In this document: positions 61,168-64,000 of the stretch, in pieces | Layout of the letters: each line of letters starts with the position of its first letter | Position numbering within the stretch: the stretch's first letter is position 1 | Origin: Variovorax ginsengisoli | GTDB lineage: Bacteria; Pseudomonadota; Gammaproteobacteria; Burkholderiales; Burkholderiaceae_C | Assembly: GCF_006438845.1 (NCBI RefSeq) | Contig: NZ_RCZJ01000001.1 | Span: 1,170,101-1,234,100, forward strand | DNA length: 64,000 bases | Reading direction: 5' to 3' | Translations under genes and position numbers: made by a program | The notes under the pieces: generated by a model | What the model was told of the DNA's origin: nothing | What the model saw: only the letters and a program-made list of their open reading frames with translations | Databases searched by the model: none

Positions 61168-62958
61168 TCAGAAGGCGTCGAGTGCCAGCGCCGTCACGCT
61201 CTCGGCGCCCTCGACGATGCTGTCGCGCAGCCCCGGCGCCTTGTTGAGGATGTGCTCCGCGTAGAAGCGCGCGGTAGCGACTTTCGCGTGCATGAAAGCG
61301 GCTTCGGTGCCCGCCTGCGCCAAGTCTTCGGCGATGACGAGCGAACGCGCCAGCTGCCAGCCCGCGACCAGGTTGCCCGCCAGCATCAGGTACGGCACGC
61401 TGCCGGAGAACACCGCGTTGGGCGATGCCTTGGTCTGACCGGCGACGAAGTCCACGACTTCGACGAAAGCTTCGCGCGCAGCCTTCAGGCGCTTCGCCAC
61501 GGCGTGCGCGTCGGCGCTGTCGCGCTTCGCCAATTCGGCTTCCGTGGTCTCGATCTGCGCGGCGATCGCCTTCGCCGTCTGGCCACCATCGCGGGCCGTC
61601 TTGCGTCCGACGAGGTCGTTGGCCTGGATCGCGGTTGTACCTTCGTAGATGGTCAGGATCTTCGCGTCGCGGTAGTACTGCGCCGCGCCGGTCTCCTCGA
61701 TGAAGCCCATGCCGCCGTGCACTTGCACGCCGAGCGAAGTCACTTCCAGGCTCATCTCCGTGCTGAAGCCCTTGACCAGCGGCACCATGAATTCGTAGAA
61801 GGCCTGGTTCTGCTTGCGCGCGTCGGCATCGGGGTGGTGGTGAGAAGCGTCGTAGGCAGCTGCGGCGACGCTCGCCATCGCTCGGCAGCCTTCGGTATAC
61901 GCACGCATCGTCATCAGCATGCGCTTGACGTCGGGGTGGTGAATGATGGGCGCACTGGTGTTCATCGAGCCGTCGACCGGGCGACTCTGCACACGCTCAC
62001 GGGCATAAGCCACCGCGTGCTGGTAGGCGCGCTCGGCAATGGCGATCCCCTGCATGCCGACGGCGTAGCGCGCCGAGTTCATCATGATGAACATGTACTC
62101 AAGGCCGCGGTTTTCCTGGCCGACGATGTAGCCCACCGCGCCGCCGTGGTCGCCGTACTGCAACACCGCAGTCGGCGAGGCCTTGATGCCCAGCTTGTGT
62201 TCGATGCTCACGCAGTGAACATCGTTGCGCTCGCCGAGCGCGCCGTCCTTGCCGACCATGAACTTGGGCACCACGAACAGGCTGATGCCCTTCACGCCTT
62301 CGGGCGCGCCGGTCACGCGGGCCAGCACGAGGTGCACGATGTTCTCGGCCATGTCGTGCTCGCCGTAGGTGATGTAGATCTTGGTGCCGAAGACCTTGTA
62401 GGTGCCGTCCGGTTGCGGCTCCGCACGGCTGCGCACCATGGCGAGGTCGCTGCCCGCCTGCGGCTCGGTGAGGTTCATGGTGCCGGTCCATTGGCCGCTC
62501 ACCAGCTTCTCGAGGTAGGTCGACTTCAGATCGTCGGAGCCGGCCGTGAGCAACGCCTCGATAGCGCCGTCGCTCAGCAACGGGCACAGCGCGAAGCTCA
62601 TGTTGGCCGAGTTCAGCATCTCGCCGCAGGCCGCGCCGATGGTCTTGGGCAGGCCCTGGCCGCCGAAATCGGCCGGGTGCTGCAGGCCCTGCCAGCCGCC
62701 CGAGGCGTACTGCGCGAACGCATCCTTGAAGCCGGGCGTGGTGGTCACCGCACCGTCCTTGAAGCTCGACGGGTTGCGGTCGCCCGCCACGTTGAGCGGC
62801 GCCACCACGTCCTGGTTGAAGCGCGCACACTCCTCGAGCACCGCCTGTGCGGTGTCGAGTCCCGCCTCCTCGAAGCCGGGCAGCTTGGCGATCTCTTCAA
62901 TGCGGGCCAGGTGTTCGATGTCGAACAGCATGTCCTTGACGGGGGCGATGTAGCTCAT
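61168..62958 (-). CDS. Acyl-CoA dehydrogenase, long (about 600-residue) DmdC-like type
   Basis: A 596-residue FAD enzyme with the usual acyl-CoA dehydrogenase domains plus a C-terminal extension (residues about 470-596). TMNLTEPQAGSDLAMVRSRA near residue 161, the YITYGEHD block and GGMGFIEETGAAQYYRDAKI near residue 420 are diagnostic; the base glutamate lies in YEGTTAIQANDL. Members of this class include 3-methylmercaptopropionyl-CoA dehydrogenase (DmdC); the substrate here is unknown. It lies downstream of etfA/etfB, which accept its electrons, separated by a hairpin at 62986-63009. Confidence 0.93.
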   Translation of the reverse strand: MSYIAPVKDMLFDIEHLARIEEIAKLPGFEEAGLDTAQAVLEECARFNQDVVAPLNVAGDRNPSSFKDGAVTTTPGFKDAFAQYASGGWQGLQHPADFGGQGLPKTIGAACGEMLNSANMSFALCPLLSDGAIEALLTAGSDDLKSTYLEKLVSGQWTGTMNLTEPQAGSDLAMVRSRAEPQPDGTYKVFGTKIYITYGEHDMAENIVHLVLARVTGAPEGVKGISLFVVPKFMVGKDGALGERNDVHCVSIEHKLGIKASPTAVLQYGDHGGAVGYIVGQENRGLEYMFIMMNSARYAVGMQGIAIAERAYQHAVAYARERVQSRPVDGSMNTSAPIIHHPDVKRMLMTMRAYTEGCRAMASVAAAAYDASHHHPDADARKQNQAFYEFMVPLVKGFSTEMSLEVTSLGVQVHGGMGFIEETGAAQYYRDAKILTIYEGTTAIQANDLVGRKTARDGGQTAKAIAAQIETTEAELAKRDSADAHAVAKRLKAAREAFVEVVDFVAGQTKASPNAVFSGSVPYLMLAGNLVAGWQLARSLVIAEDLAQAGTEAAFMHAKVATARFYAEHILNKAPGLRDSIVEGAESVTALALDAF

Positions 62959-62985
62959 GGGCTGTCTCCAGGGTTCGGATGTGAA

Positions 62986-63009
62986 AAGGGCATCGCGAAC
63001 GATGCCCTT
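62986..63009 (-). terminator. Hairpin between etfA and the acyl-CoA dehydrogenase gene, weak terminator
   Basis: AAGGGCATCG (62986-62995) and CGATGCCCTT (63000-63009) form a perfect 10 bp stem with a CGAA loop. Read on the minus strand it is followed by only a short T run, so it may be a partial terminator or an RNA-stability element after etfA. Confidence 0.6.
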
Positions 63010-63031
63010 CGTCGACGCAGGTGCGCAGCCC

Positions 63032-63964
63032 TTACAGGGCCTTGGTCAGTTCCGGCACGGCGACGAACAGGTCGGCCACCAGGCCATAGTCGGCCACCGA
63101 GAAAATCGGTGCCTCTTCGTCCTTGTTGATCGCAACGATCACTTTGGAGTCCTTCATGCCGGCCAGATGCTGGATCGCGCCGGAGATGCCCGCGGCGATG
63201 TAGAGCTGCGGCGCGACGATCTTGCCGGTCTGGCCCACTTGCCAGTCGTTGGGCGCGTAGCCCGCGTCGACCGCGGCGCGCGAAGCGCCCAGACCGGCGT
63301 TGAGCTTGTCGGCCAGCGGTGCCATCACCTCAGTGAACTTCTCCGAGCTGCCCAGCGCGCGGCCACCCGACACGATGATCTTGGCGGCGGTGAGCTCGGG
63401 GCGTTCGCTCTTCGTGACCTCGCGGCCGACGAAGCTCGACTTGCCGCTGTCTGCGACGCCTTCGGCCGTCTCGACCGTGGCGCTGCCACCGCTGGCCGCC
63501 GCAGCGTCGAAGCCGGTCGTGCGCACGGTGATGACCTTGGTCGCATCGCTGCTCTGCACGGTCGCAATCGCGTTGCCGGCGTAAATCGGGCGCTCGAAGG
63601 TGTCAGGGCTGTCGACGTTGGTGATGTCGCTGATCTGAGCGACATCGAGCTTGGCGGCCACGCGCGGCGCGACGTTCTTGCCGTTGGCGGTCGAAGGGAA
63701 CAGGATGTGGCTGTAGTTCGACGCGATGGCCATCACCTGCGCGGCCACGTTCTCGGCGAGGTTCTCGGCCAGCGATGGGCTGTCGGCCACGATGACCTTG
63801 CTCACACCGGCGATCTGCGCGGCGGCCTTGCCGGCTTCGGCGGCATTGGCGCCGGCCACCAGCACGTGCACGTCGCCACCGCAGGCGAGTGCGGCGGTCA
63901 CGGTGTTGAGGGTCGCGGGCTTGATGGTCGCGTGGTCGTGTTCGGCAATTACCAGTGCTGTCAT
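63032..63964 (-). CDS. etfA: Electron transfer flavoprotein, alpha subunit
   Basis: A 310-residue ETF alpha subunit. The C-terminal FAD domain shows [21 protein letters not shown] near residue 198, then [23 protein letters not shown] and [23 protein letters not shown], which bind FAD. With EtfB it accepts electrons from acyl-CoA dehydrogenases and passes them to ETF:quinone oxidoreductase. Its ATG begins 1 bp after the etfB stop. Confidence 0.97.
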   Translation of the reverse strand: MTALVIAEHDHATIKPATLNTVTAALACGGDVHVLVAGANAAEAGKAAAQIAGVSKVIVADSPSLAENLAENVAAQVMAIASNYSHILFPSTANGKNVAPRVAAKLDVAQISDITNVDSPDTFERPIYAGNAIATVQSSDATKVITVRTTGFDAAAASGGSATVETAEGVADSGKSSFVGREVTKSERPELTAAKIIVSGGRALGSSEKFTEVMAPLADKLNAGLGASRAAVDAGYAPNDWQVGQTGKIVAPQLYIAAGISGAIQHLAGMKDSKVIVAINKDEEAPIFSVADYGLVADLFVAVPELTKAL

Positions 63965-63965
63965 G

Positions 63966-64000
63966 TCAGATCACCTTCGCTTCGTTCTTCAGCTTGTCCA
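63966..64000 (-). CDS. etfB: Electron transfer flavoprotein, beta subunit (C-terminal end only)
   Basis: Only the last ten codons and the stop are in the window, giving the C-terminus DKLKNEAKVI, typical of EtfB. The stop TGA at 63966-63968 lies 1 bp before the etfA ATG, the standard etfBA order. The rest of the gene extends beyond base 64000. Confidence 0.8.
   Translation of the reverse strand, partial: DKLKNEAKVI

Overview
The window is about 64 kb of GC-rich chromosome whose gene content fits a betaproteobacterium of the Comamonadaceae, most likely Variovorax or a close relative. This rests on recognised families and layout (a Bug/TctC binding protein, NasR-type nitrate assimilation, a glycine riboswitch ahead of gcvTHP, pca genes and a short palindromic intergenic repeat), not on a database search. 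Coding density is very high, with many 1-4 bp start/stop overlaps. I see no rRNA, tRNA, CRISPR array, insertion sequence or prophage.

Layout. 1-5.4 kb: an aminotransferase (cut by the window edge) behind an ABC-type binding protein, a small heat shock protein with a strong terminator, a hydrolase, a secreted phospholipase-D-like protein and tsaD. 5.5-16 kb: the nitrate assimilation block (nasR, nrtABC, nasC, nasA, ybiB, cobA). A 320 bp leader between nasR and nrtA holds an NtrC-like site, a textbook sigma-54 promoter, a small hairpin and an intrinsic terminator, the architecture expected for nitrogen control plus NasR antitermination. 16-26 kb: sterol-desaturase-like protein, lipoprotein, HI0933-type flavoprotein, rpsU-yqeY-nudix, pmbA/darP-mog and a TRAP transporter dctPQM with a terminator after dctP. 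26-32 kb: a tandem glycine riboswitch and gcvT-gcvH-gcvP.

32-38 kb: an SDR enzyme, divergent exonuclease III and LigC-type DNA ligase, a DUF3014 protein, flavin reductase, histidine phosphatase and NAD(P)HX dehydratase. 38-43 kb: a second perfect sigma-54 promoter, with overlapping dyads upstream, drives a tight module of Bug binding protein, flavin monooxygenase, a two-part AhpD/CMD protein and probably a TPM-domain membrane protein. This is my best candidate for an uncharacterised catabolic or detoxification system. 43-50 kb: a Tat-exported DUF1501 protein and a DUF1800 lipoprotein, a FrnE-like DsbA protein, and two lipoproteins (a PQQ quinoprotein with a C-terminal cupredoxin-like domain, and a ThuA-domain protein).

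50-64 kb: a YghU-type glutathione transferase, then an unbroken minus-strand run. In transcription order from the right edge it holds etfB, etfA, an acyl-CoA dehydrogenase, a nitronate-monooxygenase-like enzyme, an orphan XRE regulator, an M16 peptidase, a 63-residue protein, aroC, an MFS transporter, a rhomboid protease, pcaB, pcaC, a second MFS transporter and pcaD. The pca genes handle the middle of the protocatechuate branch, but the ring-cleaving dioxygenase (pcaGH) is not in the window.
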